From NCBI GenBank assembly GCA_963784195.1, contig CAWARA010000007.1:99038-163037 (forward strand): a stretch of 64,000 nt of DNA. The letters run 5' to 3'. A model generated the notes under the pieces. The model ran no database searches, was not told where the DNA came from, and saw only the letters and a list, made by a program, of their open reading frames with translations. Below are positions 30,076 to 37,787 of the stretch, in pieces. The stretch is from CAVQAH01 sp963784195. Its GTDB lineage: Bacteria; Acidobacteriota; Vicinamibacteria; Vicinamibacterales; 2-12-FULL-66-21. The position numbers and the translations under genes are program-made. The stretch's first letter is position 1, and the number at the start of each line of letters is the position of its first letter.

Positions 30076-30457
30076 CCGTCACATCGTGCGTCGTTTCCGC
30101 GGTGAACGACCGACACGGCTCAAGCTCAGAGTCGTGGTCGACTCGTCAACTTTCCTTCGCGCGGAAGGCGCAGTGCGAGCGTTCCGACGCGCTGCGAAGG
30201 CGGAAATCGTGCCGCATCCGGCAGAGCTTCGATAGCGAGACAATCGGAGAGGTTGATCAGCTTCAGCTGTGCGCGTCACCCGTCGAGGTTACGGCCAAGC
30301 CAGGCGGCCAGAGCAACGATCGTTTGGATCCAAGAAAGCGGCGACAAACTCACTGCGTAACATCGCAACCCATAGCCATCAAGCGCAATCTAAACACTCG
30401 TCAGCACCGTATCTACTTCACATGGCTCGGCAGTCGCTTGCATGCGGGCCGACAGCC

Positions 30458-31072
30458 ATGCGACCATCCGAATTGTTAGAAGTGGAAGTGGATTCAACGA
30501 GTACGGGGATCGATCTCGGACTCCTCCGTCGTATCGCGGTTCGCGACGAGGCCGCGCTGGCCGAACTGTACGATCGGCACAGTCGGCTGGCCTACAGCGT
30601 CATCATGCGGATTCTGCGTAGTTCGTCAGACGCCGAAGACGTGCTACAGGAAACGTTCGTGCGCGTGTGGTCGCGCGCCGAGACCTACGATTCACTATTG
30701 GGCTCGCCGGCTGCCTGGGTGGTTCGCATTGCGCGAAATCGCGCCATTGACCGCCTGAGGGCCACGCGGGTACGAGCCACGGTTGCTGGAGATCCCGTCC
30801 GCGAGGGTAACGGCGAGGCCCCGCGGCCGGTGGAAGCCGCGACCCGTGAAACGCCAGAGACCGCGCTGCAAGTCGACATGACGTCTCGTGCCGTTCGGTC
30901 GGCGGTGGCCACGTTGACCCCGGCGCAGCGTGAGCTGATCGAGGCAGCATTCTTCGAGGGCTGCACGCACAGCGAGCTCTCGACGCGGTTCGCCCTGCCG
31001 CTGGGAACCGTGAAGACACGGATCCGCACAGGCTTGATGGCGTTGCGAGATCGCCTGGAGCAGGTCATATGA
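30458..31072 (+). CDS. ECF-type RNA polymerase sigma factor
   Basis: About 204 residues from ATG 30458 (MRPSELLEVEV); ATG 30422 in the same frame is possible. Region 2 is clear (EAALAELYDRHSRLAYSVIM; DAEDVLQETFVRVWSRAETY) and so is region 4 (TLTPAQRELIEAAFFEGCTH; LPLGTVKTRIRTGLMALRDR). The stop overlaps the next gene by ATGA, so the pair is translationally coupled with its anti-sigma partner. This SigK/RpoE-like class usually answers oxidative or envelope stress. The target promoter cannot be read from this window. Confidence 0.9.
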   Translation: MRPSELLEVEVDSTSTGIDLGLLRRIAVRDEAALAELYDRHSRLAYSVIMRILRSSSDAEDVLQETFVRVWSRAETYDSLLGSPAAWVVRIARNRAIDRLRATRVRATVAGDPVREGNGEAPRPVEAATRETPETALQVDMTSRAVRSAVATLTPAQRELIEAAFFEGCTHSELSTRFALPLGTVKTRIRTGLMALRDRLEQVI

Positions 31073-31650
31073 TTCCCGAAGACCTGCAAGCGCTCGTGCT
31101 CGGCGATGCGGTCGGTGCGCTCAACCCCGACGAACGAGTGGAGCTGGAGGCTCGGCTCGTAGACCTGTCACCGGACCAGCGATCGGAGGTCGCGAGTCTG
31201 TACGAGACCGCAACCGTTCTGGCCATGTCCGCAGAACCCGTCGACCCTCCGCCCCCCGTGCGCGAACGCCTGTTGGCAGCGGTCCGCACGCCGACGCGTT
31301 ACACCGTGTGGGGTAAAGACGCGGAGTGGTTCGAAACCGGGGTCCCAGGCGTTCGTGCGAGGGTGCTGGCAGTGGACAAGCTGCGCTCGCTCACCACCCT
31401 GGTCGTGCGCGCCGACCCGGGCGCCGTGTACCCGTCCCACAAACATCACGGACCGGAAGAGTGCCTTGTGCTGAAGGGATCCGTCATCATCGACGGCCGG
31501 GTGTTGCGCGCCGGGGACTTCCACCACGCGGACGAAGATTCCGACCACGGCGAAATCACGACCACTGAGGGTGCAGAGGTGCTGCTCGTCGGCGCCATTG
31601 AAGACTACCTGCCAGAATTCCTGAGACCGAGCGACAACCCCGCCAACTGA
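31069..31650 (+). CDS. Cupin-domain anti-sigma factor (ChrR/RskA-like)
   Basis: 193 residues, ATG overlapping the sigma-factor stop. The N-terminal part (LVLGDAVGALNPDERVELEA) resembles the anti-sigma domain of RskA/ChrR proteins but lacks the HxxxCxxC zinc ligands. The C-terminal half is a cupin with likely metal ligands in YPSHKHHGPEECLVL and AGDFHHADEDSDHG. It is soluble, with no membrane segment, so it would sense a cytosolic signal, as ChrR does with singlet oxygen. The combination of zinc-free N-domain and intact cupin is slightly unusual. Confidence 0.82.
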   Translation: MIPEDLQALVLGDAVGALNPDERVELEARLVDLSPDQRSEVASLYETATVLAMSAEPVDPPPPVRERLLAAVRTPTRYTVWGKDAEWFETGVPGVRARVLAVDKLRSLTTLVVRADPGAVYPSHKHHGPEECLVLKGSVIIDGRVLRAGDFHHADEDSDHGEITTTEGAEVLLVGAIEDYLPEFLRPSDNPAN

Positions 31651-31703
31651 GCGATCGCTCGGCGTCGATGCAGCCGCGTACTGTCCAACTCCCGACGTTA
31701 TGT

Positions 31704-32030
31704 GTTTAGCGAGTTGCGGCGGAGCATGTCGGGCCACGGCGCCCCGCCTCCGCCAAGGCTTCGGCGAGGTCTCGCCGGAGCTCGAAGAGCGAAGGCGGAT
31801 CGGCCTACGCGCGGAAAAATGCACCTCCGGCGGTGGCCTGACGATGGCCGCTCCGGCTCGGGTCGCCCGGGCGCCGGCGCCCAATCAGTTGGGCCGATGG
31901 GTGATCCGCACGGCAGTGGCGAATCAGCGCCTCCGCGGATCGGTGCGCCTGCGGCGCATTTTTCGAACTGACGCCCCGCGCTGGCCGCATCGCGCCGCGG
32001 CCCGACATGCTCCGCCACAACCCGCTAAAC
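31704..32030. repeat. Palindromic interspersed repeat family A, copy 3
   Basis: 327 bp from gtttagcgagttgcggcgga to ccgccacaacccgctaaac. Inverted ends and internal plan as in copy 1. Confidence 0.85.
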
Positions 32031-32187
32031 GTCCCCGGTGTCGATCGATTGAGGTCCTTTAGAGTGCTAGAGTGCGACGTCGCTGCCTGCACTCGCAGCG
32101 ATCACGACAGCCACAACGTTCGCGACGTCACGTTTTGCCGTCGTGGTCGTCGTGGTCGTCGCGATCGTTCCAGGAACTCGTTTGGGA

Positions 32188-32221
32188 CGTCGATGTCCGA
32201 AACCTCGGCGTCGAAGATGTT
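32188..32221 (-). pseudogene. Scrap of the TonB receptor gene 3' region
   Basis: 34 bp match 48425-48457 inside the receptor gene at 48314-50668, with one mismatch. Read on the minus strand it encodes NIFDAEVSDID as in the receptor's C-terminal part. The parent gene lies on the far side of the NRPS locus, so this is a duplication footprint. Confidence 0.75.
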
Positions 32222-32311
32222 AGCGCGAGTCGTCGGCTCGAAGCTCGTCGCTCGTAGAGCGTATTCATCGCGAGTCGATCGGCTGAGAGTGCTTGGTCGC
32301 TGGGAGCTGTG

Positions 32312-32588
32312 GTTAGCGGGATTGCGCCGGAGCATCGTCGGGCCACGGCGCAATGCGGCCAGCGCGGGGCGTCAGTTCGAAAAATGCGCCGCAGGCGCAC
32401 CGATCCGCGGAGGCGCTGATTCGCCACCGCCGCGCGGATCACCCATCGGCCCAACTGATTGGGCGCCGGCGCTCGGATTACCCAAGCCGGAGCGGCCATC
32501 GTCAGGCCATCGCCGGAGGTGCATTTTTCCGCGCGTCCGGCCGAGGCGCCGTGGCCCGACGTGCTTCGGCGCAATGGGTCCCGCTAAC
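32312..32588. repeat. Palindromic interspersed repeat family A, copy 4
   Basis: 277 bp from gttagcgggattgcgccgga to cgcaatgggtcccgctaac. Its left flank (tcgatcggctgagagtgctt) is shared with copy 6. Confidence 0.85.
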
Positions 32589-32736
32589 TGAGACCTCCGA
32601 CCTCGTGGTCCTCGCGATCGTTCCAGGACTCATTGTGTCGTAGCGGAGTTGTCGGCCGCACGTGGAGCGTGCTTTTGCGACTATGCTCTTCGAGCACCGA
32701 GCAGCGAGCGACGAGCTACGAACCACGGACTCCGAC

Positions 32737-33474
32737 ATGCACTCACGGGCTCTTTCACCCGGTGACATCCACCTGTGGACGGTGGGTATTGGGGACGGTC
32801 AACCGCCCGACGTCCTGCGTGCACGTGCCGCACTTCTGACACCCGATGAAGCTCAACGGGCTGACCGTTTCCTGCGCCCGGCGGACCGCGATCGGTTCGT
32901 GCTCGCCCGCGGCGCCCTTCGCGAAATCCTCGCGCAATACGTCGGCCGTTCACCGTCAGCGCTCGTCCTTGGCACGGGCCCCCACGGTAAACCGTTGCTC
33001 ATTGCTGGTGATGGCGCAGGTGATGGCGGTGCCTCCGAACGCCTTCCCGAGTTCAACGTCTCGCACTCTGGCGACATCGCCGTCGTGGCGCTGACGGCGG
33101 ACCAGGCAGTTGGCGTCGACCTCGAGCAGATCCGTTCGATGCCGGATGCCGACCGCATGGCGGCGCGATTCTTCTCCGTGAATGAATACGCGCAGTACTG
33201 CACTATCAATCCAGAGTCACGCCTTGACGCCTTCTTCCGATGCTGGACGCGCAAGGAGGCATACATCAAGGCGCGCGGCGAGGGTCTTTCCTTGTCCCTG
33301 CAGTCCTTCGATGTGACGCTGACACCGTCAGAGCGTCCGCGCGTGCTGCGCATCGACGATGGGACCGACGAGGCAGCGTTCTGGTCGCTGCGGGAGTTCG
33401 AGCCGGCGGCCGGGTATGTGGGTGCCGTGGCGGCGAGAATGCGTGATGTTACACTGTCGTCCTTTGTCTTCTAA
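32737..33474 (+). CDS. Sfp-type 4'-phosphopantetheinyl transferase
   Basis: 245 residues from ATG 32737 (MHSRALSPGDIHLWTVGIGD); the longer frame runs back into repeat DNA. It transfers phosphopantetheine from CoA to the Ser of carrier proteins and would activate the carrier domains encoded downstream. Signatures are FNVSHSGDIAVVAL, VGVDLEQIR (Mg ligands D and E) and FFRCWTRKEAYIKARGEGL (KExxxK). The length is normal for the Sfp class. It is the first gene of the NRPS locus, about 100 bp after the left repeat block, and may be co-transcribed with the HupE-like and carrier-protein genes. Confidence 0.93.
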   Translation: MHSRALSPGDIHLWTVGIGDGQPPDVLRARAALLTPDEAQRADRFLRPADRDRFVLARGALREILAQYVGRSPSALVLGTGPHGKPLLIAGDGAGDGGASERLPEFNVSHSGDIAVVALTADQAVGVDLEQIRSMPDADRMAARFFSVNEYAQYCTINPESRLDAFFRCWTRKEAYIKARGEGLSLSLQSFDVTLTPSERPRVLRIDDGTDEAAFWSLREFEPAAGYVGAVAARMRDVTLSSFVF

Positions 33475-34648
33475 CGTGGCCCTCGACCGCTCACCTTCCG
33501 CCGTTCGCCGCGTCATTCTCCTGTGTTTGTGTCTGGCATTGTGCAACCCCGCCGCGGCGTTCGCGCATGCCCTTGGGGAGAACTACGTCTGGGTAAACAT
33601 TCGCGCAGACTCGATTGACGGCCGGTTCGAAATCCACTTCAACGACCTCAAAGACAAGGTCGGCGTGCAGCTCGACGATGGAGGCGCGGATCCGGCGGCA
33701 TCCGTGCGAGCCACCGCCGCTCGTGTGCAGGAATACATCCTCGCGAACTTTGCCATCGGGCCGGAGGACGGCGCTCCTTACAAGCTCGAATTCACCAGCC
33801 AGGACGTGCTCACGCTTCCGCAGGGGACTTTCGCGCGCTACCACTTCCGCGCCGCGACGGGCCCGGTCCCGGACACGCTGCGCATCCGTCATTCGATGCT
33901 CTACGAGCGGGACCGCCTTCACCGCGGCCTGCTCCTGATCGAGCACAACGCCAAGACGGGGATCTACCACGGCGAAGAGTACACGGCCATGGTGTTCGGC
34001 CCTTCGGCGCCCGAACAGACACTCAATCTGTTGAGTGTCCCATCGCTACTCGGCGGCCGTCAGATGGTGTGGCAGGGCGTCCTGCACATCTGGAGCGGCA
34101 TCGACCATGTGTTGTTTCTCCTGGCCCTTCTTCTGCCGACTGTCCTCATTCTCAAGGAGTCGGCGTGGCGGCCGGTGGGTCGGTTCAGATCGGCACTGTG
34201 GAACGTGCTGAAGATCGTCACCGTCTTCACCGCCGCGCATTCCGTCACGCTGTTGCTTGCGGCGCTGGGATTCCTCAACGTGCCCTCGCGGTTCGTGGAA
34301 TCGGTGATCGCCCTGTCCATCATCCTCGTGGCGCTGAACAACATCACAGGCACGATACGGGAAGGTTCGCTGTTCGTCGTCCTCACCCTGGGGCTGTTTC
34401 ACGGGCTCGGATTCGCCGCGGTCATGGCTCACCTGCCGTTCCGCATGGAGTCCCTCGTCAAGAGCGTCGTCGGGTTCAACATCGGCGTCGAGCTCGGCCA
34501 GATGGTGATTGTGGCGGCGCTGTTCCCGCTGCTGTTCCTGCTGCGGAAGCTGCCGCTTTACATTCCGGTCGTTCTGAAGGGAGGGTCGGTGGTGCTGATC
34601 CTCATTTCGAGCGCCTGGTTCTTTCAGCGTGCCCTCGGCCTCGATTGA
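33446..34648 (+). CDS. HupE/UreJ-family membrane protein
   Basis: 400 residues from ATG 33446, overlapping the transferase by 29 bp; GTG 33476 in frame is an alternative. A signal-like segment ends in NPAAAFAHALG. The first half is a periplasmic domain and the second half has about seven membrane segments with VLHIWSGIDHVLFLLALLLP and LGLFHGLGFAAVMAH, the His motifs of HupE/UreJ metal (Ni/Co) permeases. Proteins of this two-part type are common beside unrelated genes. Its place between transferase and carrier protein suggests co-expression with the NRPS, though no metal step is obvious. Confidence 0.8.
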   Translation: MLHCRPLSSNVALDRSPSAVRRVILLCLCLALCNPAAAFAHALGENYVWVNIRADSIDGRFEIHFNDLKDKVGVQLDDGGADPAASVRATAARVQEYILANFAIGPEDGAPYKLEFTSQDVLTLPQGTFARYHFRAATGPVPDTLRIRHSMLYERDRLHRGLLLIEHNAKTGIYHGEEYTAMVFGPSAPEQTLNLLSVPSLLGGRQMVWQGVLHIWSGIDHVLFLLALLLPTVLILKESAWRPVGRFRSALWNVLKIVTVFTAAHSVTLLLAALGFLNVPSRFVESVIALSIILVALNNITGTIREGSLFVVLTLGLFHGLGFAAVMAHLPFRMESLVKSVVGFNIGVELGQMVIVAALFPLLFLLRKLPLYIPVVLKGGSVVLILISSAWFFQRALGLD

Positions 34649-34665
34649 AATATCCTGATACGCAT

Positions 34666-34956
34666 ATGCCGGAAGCCGCCGACATCGAACAGACCATCAC
34701 GGCTTACATCCACGGGGAGATCCTCGGGAACAACCAGACCGTGCTCGACCCTGACGAGAACATCTTCACTGCCGGTCACGTCGATTCGGTCGGCATCATG
34801 CGACTGATCGGCCATCTCGAATCGGCCCTCGGGATCAAGATTCCTCCGGCCGATCTGATTCCGCAGAACTTCCGCACCATCCGCGTGATGGCGGCCTATC
34901 TGGCTTCGCGGAGGGGGTCTGTCGCGTCCGCGGCTCCGGGCGCGCCGCCACTCTGA
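34666..34956 (+). CDS. Free-standing peptidyl/acyl carrier protein
   Basis: 96 residues from ATG 34666 (MPEAADIEQTITAYIHGEIL). The phosphopantetheine Ser lies in GHVDSVGIMRLIGHLE, the DSxGxxxL consensus. Free carrier proteins next to a stand-alone adenylation enzyme and an acyl-CoA-dehydrogenase-like protein are the third part of prolyl-carrier oxidation systems (PltL/RedO/CloN5 and AnaD types). Its last 61 bp overlap the end of the convergent adenylation gene on the other strand. The C-terminal tail (SVASAAPGAPPL) looks unstructured. Confidence 0.88.
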   Translation: MPEAADIEQTITAYIHGEILGNNQTVLDPDENIFTAGHVDSVGIMRLIGHLESALGIKIPPADLIPQNFRTIRVMAAYLASRRGSVASAAPGAPPL

Positions 34957-36519
34957 TACATCATCGCCAGGGCACGCCGGTCGATCTTGCCGCTGCCGGT
35001 CCGCGGAAACTCCTCGCGGATGTCGATCCGGCCTGGCACTGCGTAAGGCGGTAACCGTCCGCTCGCCCGCCGCCGGAGCTCCTCCGGCTCGGCGGCGCCG
35101 CCCTCGCGCAGCCGGACAGCAGCAACGATGTCCAGGCTTTCATCGGCATGGCGCACGGCGATTACCGCCGCCTCGACGACATCTTCGAATCCGCCGATCA
35201 CGTTTTCGACTTCGTCGAGCTCGACGCGGTAGCCGCGGATCTTGATCTGTCGATCCTTGCGCCCCAGGAAGAGCAGGTGGCCATCCTCGCGCTCGCGCAC
35301 GAGATCACCGGTCCGGTAGAAACGCTTCAGAAAACCTGGGAACGGCTCCTGGTCGAAGAACGCCGTCCTGTTCAGATCCGGCCGTCCCCAGTACCCCATC
35401 ATCATCGTCGGCGCTCGAATGAGGAGCTCGCCCGGCGTGCCCGTGGGCACCACCGCATCATCCGTGTCGACAATCAGACCTTCGGCGTTGTCCCACACCT
35501 TTCCGATCGGTATCGGGTCGGTCGAGCCCTTGTCGTGGGCTGGAAGGTGATAGTAGGTGCACTGGTTCGTTTCCGCGGGCCCGTAGACGTTCGAGAATCG
35601 GGCGTTCGGCCAGCGATCCATCAGCGCCCATAGATACTTCGGCGGAAACGGTTCGCCGCCGAACAGCACCCAGCGCAGCGAGCGCGCGTCGCGCCGCTCG
35701 ATCTCGCCGCTCGTGATGAGCTGCACCAGAGCCAGCGGGACGGAGTACCAGAACGTGAGCCGCTCGCGCTCGATCAGCTCCGCGACGCTCACGGGAAACA
35801 TGGTCGTCTCTTCGGAGATGATCACGCCAACCGCGCCGCACAGCGGACCTGTCAGGTATTCGAACGTCGACATGTCGAAGTGCAGTGGCGAATGATTCCC
35901 CAGCCGGTCGTCGGGGCCAACGTCGTAGGTGCGTGCCGACAGCCGCGCGTAGCTCAGACCACTGCCGTGCGTGTGCATCAATCCTTTAGGAGCGCCGGTA
36001 GACCCCGACGTATACATGATGTACGCGAGGTCCTGCTCCGTCACCCTCGCTCGAGGTGTGCGTGCGTCTGCGGTTCCAATCTCCTGCCACTGGATGAATC
36101 GACACCGCGAGCTCGTACCTGCGCCAGCCGCACCGATCACTGACTGAATCCCGACGTCGCGATCGACCAGCTCCGCCGTCTGACGCGCGCGGGACGCGCC
36201 CGTCATCAGATGGCGGAGACCGCAATCACGGGCGATGAACTCGATGCGGTCTGTGGGCGTAGCCGGATCGATCGGTACGTAGGCCGCGCCGGCTTTGAGG
36301 ATGCCGTAGATGCGCCACCGGCAGCTCGAGCCCCTTGTGCATGAAGATGCCGACTCGATCTCCCGGACGCACGCCCTCGTCGATCAGAACATTGGCGAGC
36401 TGGTTCGCTTGACGGACAAGCTGCTCGTAAGTCAGGCCGGCGCCTTCGAAACGGTAGGCCTCGTGCGTGGGATCGCGCTCAGCGGAGTCGTCTATCGAGT
36501 GATGCAGGAGGAACCCCAT
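34896..36519 (-). pseudogene. Stand-alone adenylation enzyme (possible L-prolyl-carrier ligase), frameshifted
   Basis: Starts MGFLLHHSIDDSAERDPTHE at 36519. All ANL motifs are present once one extra base at 36309-36316 is removed (expected ELPVA-IYGILKAG): A3 YIMYTSGSTGAPKGLMH, A5 NVYGPAETN, A7 YRTGDLVRERE, A8 KIRGYRVELDEVENVI and A10 Lys in RTGSGKIDRRAL. No carrier domain is attached. Hand alignment to GrsA gives pocket residues D-M-F-Y-V-F-V-Q-C-K, which I cannot assign with confidence. By analogy with PltF/RedM/CloN4 and AnaC it would load L-proline on the free carrier. It lies 12 bp after the dehydrogenase gene on the same strand. Length about 540 residues when repaired. Confidence 0.82.
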
Positions 36520-36531
36520 CGGACGAGTCCC

Positions 36532-37678
36532 CTACAATCCGAGCAGCCGCGCAATCACGTTGCGCTGGATGTCCGAGGTCCCCGCGTAGATCACGGCGCC
36601 GAGCGCATCCCGAAGATCTCGATCGACTCCCTGCTCGGTGAGGTAGCCGACACCACCGTGCGTGCGCACGGCATCGAGGCTGGACGCCAGGAACGACTCC
36701 GAGAGGTGGAGTTTCGCAATCGCCGCTTCGAGCACCGCCGTCTGCGAATGCTGTTTCATCCAGGCGAGCTTGTACAGCAGGAGCCGCGCGGTTTCGAGTC
36801 GCACCCGCATGTCGGCGATGCGGTTGGCCACAGACTGAAACGTGCCGATCGGCTTCCCGAACTGGTGGCGCCGCTTCGCGTAGGCGATGCAATCGTCGAG
36901 TTGCCGCGCCATGGCGCCGACGTGACTCGCCTGGATGAGGCTGCGCTCCCATTCCATCATGTGATTGAACAGGCTGAAACCGGCACCCTCGGGACCGAGC
37001 CGGCTGGTTTCAGGTACTTCGCACTCCTCGAACTCGAAGCCTCCCATGGGAAGCGTACGCGTGCCCAGTTTCGAGATCTCACTGGTGGAACGGAAACCTG
37101 GCCTTCCTTTCTCGACAAGAAAGGCAGAGATGCCCAGCGGTCCGGCCTCGGCGTCGCTGCGTGCGAACACGAGTGCCAGGTCGGCAACTGGCGCCATGCC
37201 GATCAAGGTCTTACGTCCGTTTAGGACGTAACCCCCCGGAACCTTTCGGGCGGTTGTCTTCATGCTGAGAACATCGGACCCGGCATCTTCTTCCGTCACC
37301 GCGTCAGCCGCGATGATTTCACCCGTGCAGAGTTTCGGCAGGTAGGTGCGCTTCTGTTCGTCGGAGCCAAATGTCAGCAATGGCTCCTGGATCGTCCAGA
37401 TCTGCGTATTGATCGCGAGCGTCAGGCCGTTGTCGCGGCAGCCGTACCCGAGCGCTTCGAGCAGGAACACTGCCGTGAGCACGTCGCGCCCGCGGCCGCC
37501 GGTACTCGGCAGGGACGTGCCAGCCCAGAATCCCGAGGTCGGCGCACTTCTTCCAGTTCGCGCGATCGAATCGACCGTCGTGGTCGCGCTCGACGAGTCC
37601 GTGGTTGAGTTCCGTTCGCGCGAATTCGATGACGCGTTCGCGCCACTCGACTTGCTCAGGTGTGGGGGCGAAGTCCAT
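36532..37678 (-). pseudogene. Acyl-CoA-dehydrogenase-like flavoenzyme (PltE/AnaB-type prolyl-carrier oxidase), frameshifted
   Basis: Starts at ATG 37678 (MDFAPTPEQVEWRERVIEFA). One extra C at 37497-37510 breaks an expected HVPAEY-GGRGRDVLTA. The rest is a complete acyl-CoA dehydrogenase fold: AVTEEDAGSDVLSMKTTA (flavin-binding region), RRHQFGKPIGTFQSVANRIA and GAVIYAGTSDIQRNVIARLL. The segment MRVRLETARLLLYKLAW and the C-terminus resemble what I recall of PltE. Such enzymes oxidise prolyl-S-carrier to pyrrolyl- or pyrroline-carrier. With the next-door adenylation enzyme and free carrier it completes that trio. About 381 residues when repaired. Confidence 0.82.
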
Positions 37679-37721
37679 TGCTGGTCTCGGATCTCCAGAG
37701 GCGGGCCGGGATGGCCGCGGA

Positions 37722-37751
37722 TTGCCGTGTGCAACCGTTTTCAACTATAGT
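37722..37751 (+). promoter_or_regulatory. Candidate sigma-70-like promoter for the NRPS genes
   Basis: TTGCCG (37722-37727), 18 bp spacer, TATAGT (37746-37751), in the gap between divergent dehydrogenase and NRPS genes. It is the best -35/-10 pair in this gap and lies about 40 bp before the proposed start. Acidobacteriota promoters are not well defined, so this is tentative. Confidence 0.4.
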
Positions 37752-37787
37752 CGCGAATCGGAGTTTCTGCCGAACCCCCTGGAAGCC

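Larger units (their letters stand above)
31681..32643. repeat. Left direct-repeat block flanking the NRPS locus
   Basis: Order of parts: ctgtccaactcccgacgtta, family-A copy 3, a spacer with ccccggtgtcgatcg and gtcgtcgcgatcgttccagg, a TonB-gene scrap, tcgatcggctgagagtgctt, family-A copy 4, and a short terminal piece. The same order recurs at 47164-48290 in the same orientation. The 31651-32736 gap holds no other gene. Confidence 0.85.
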
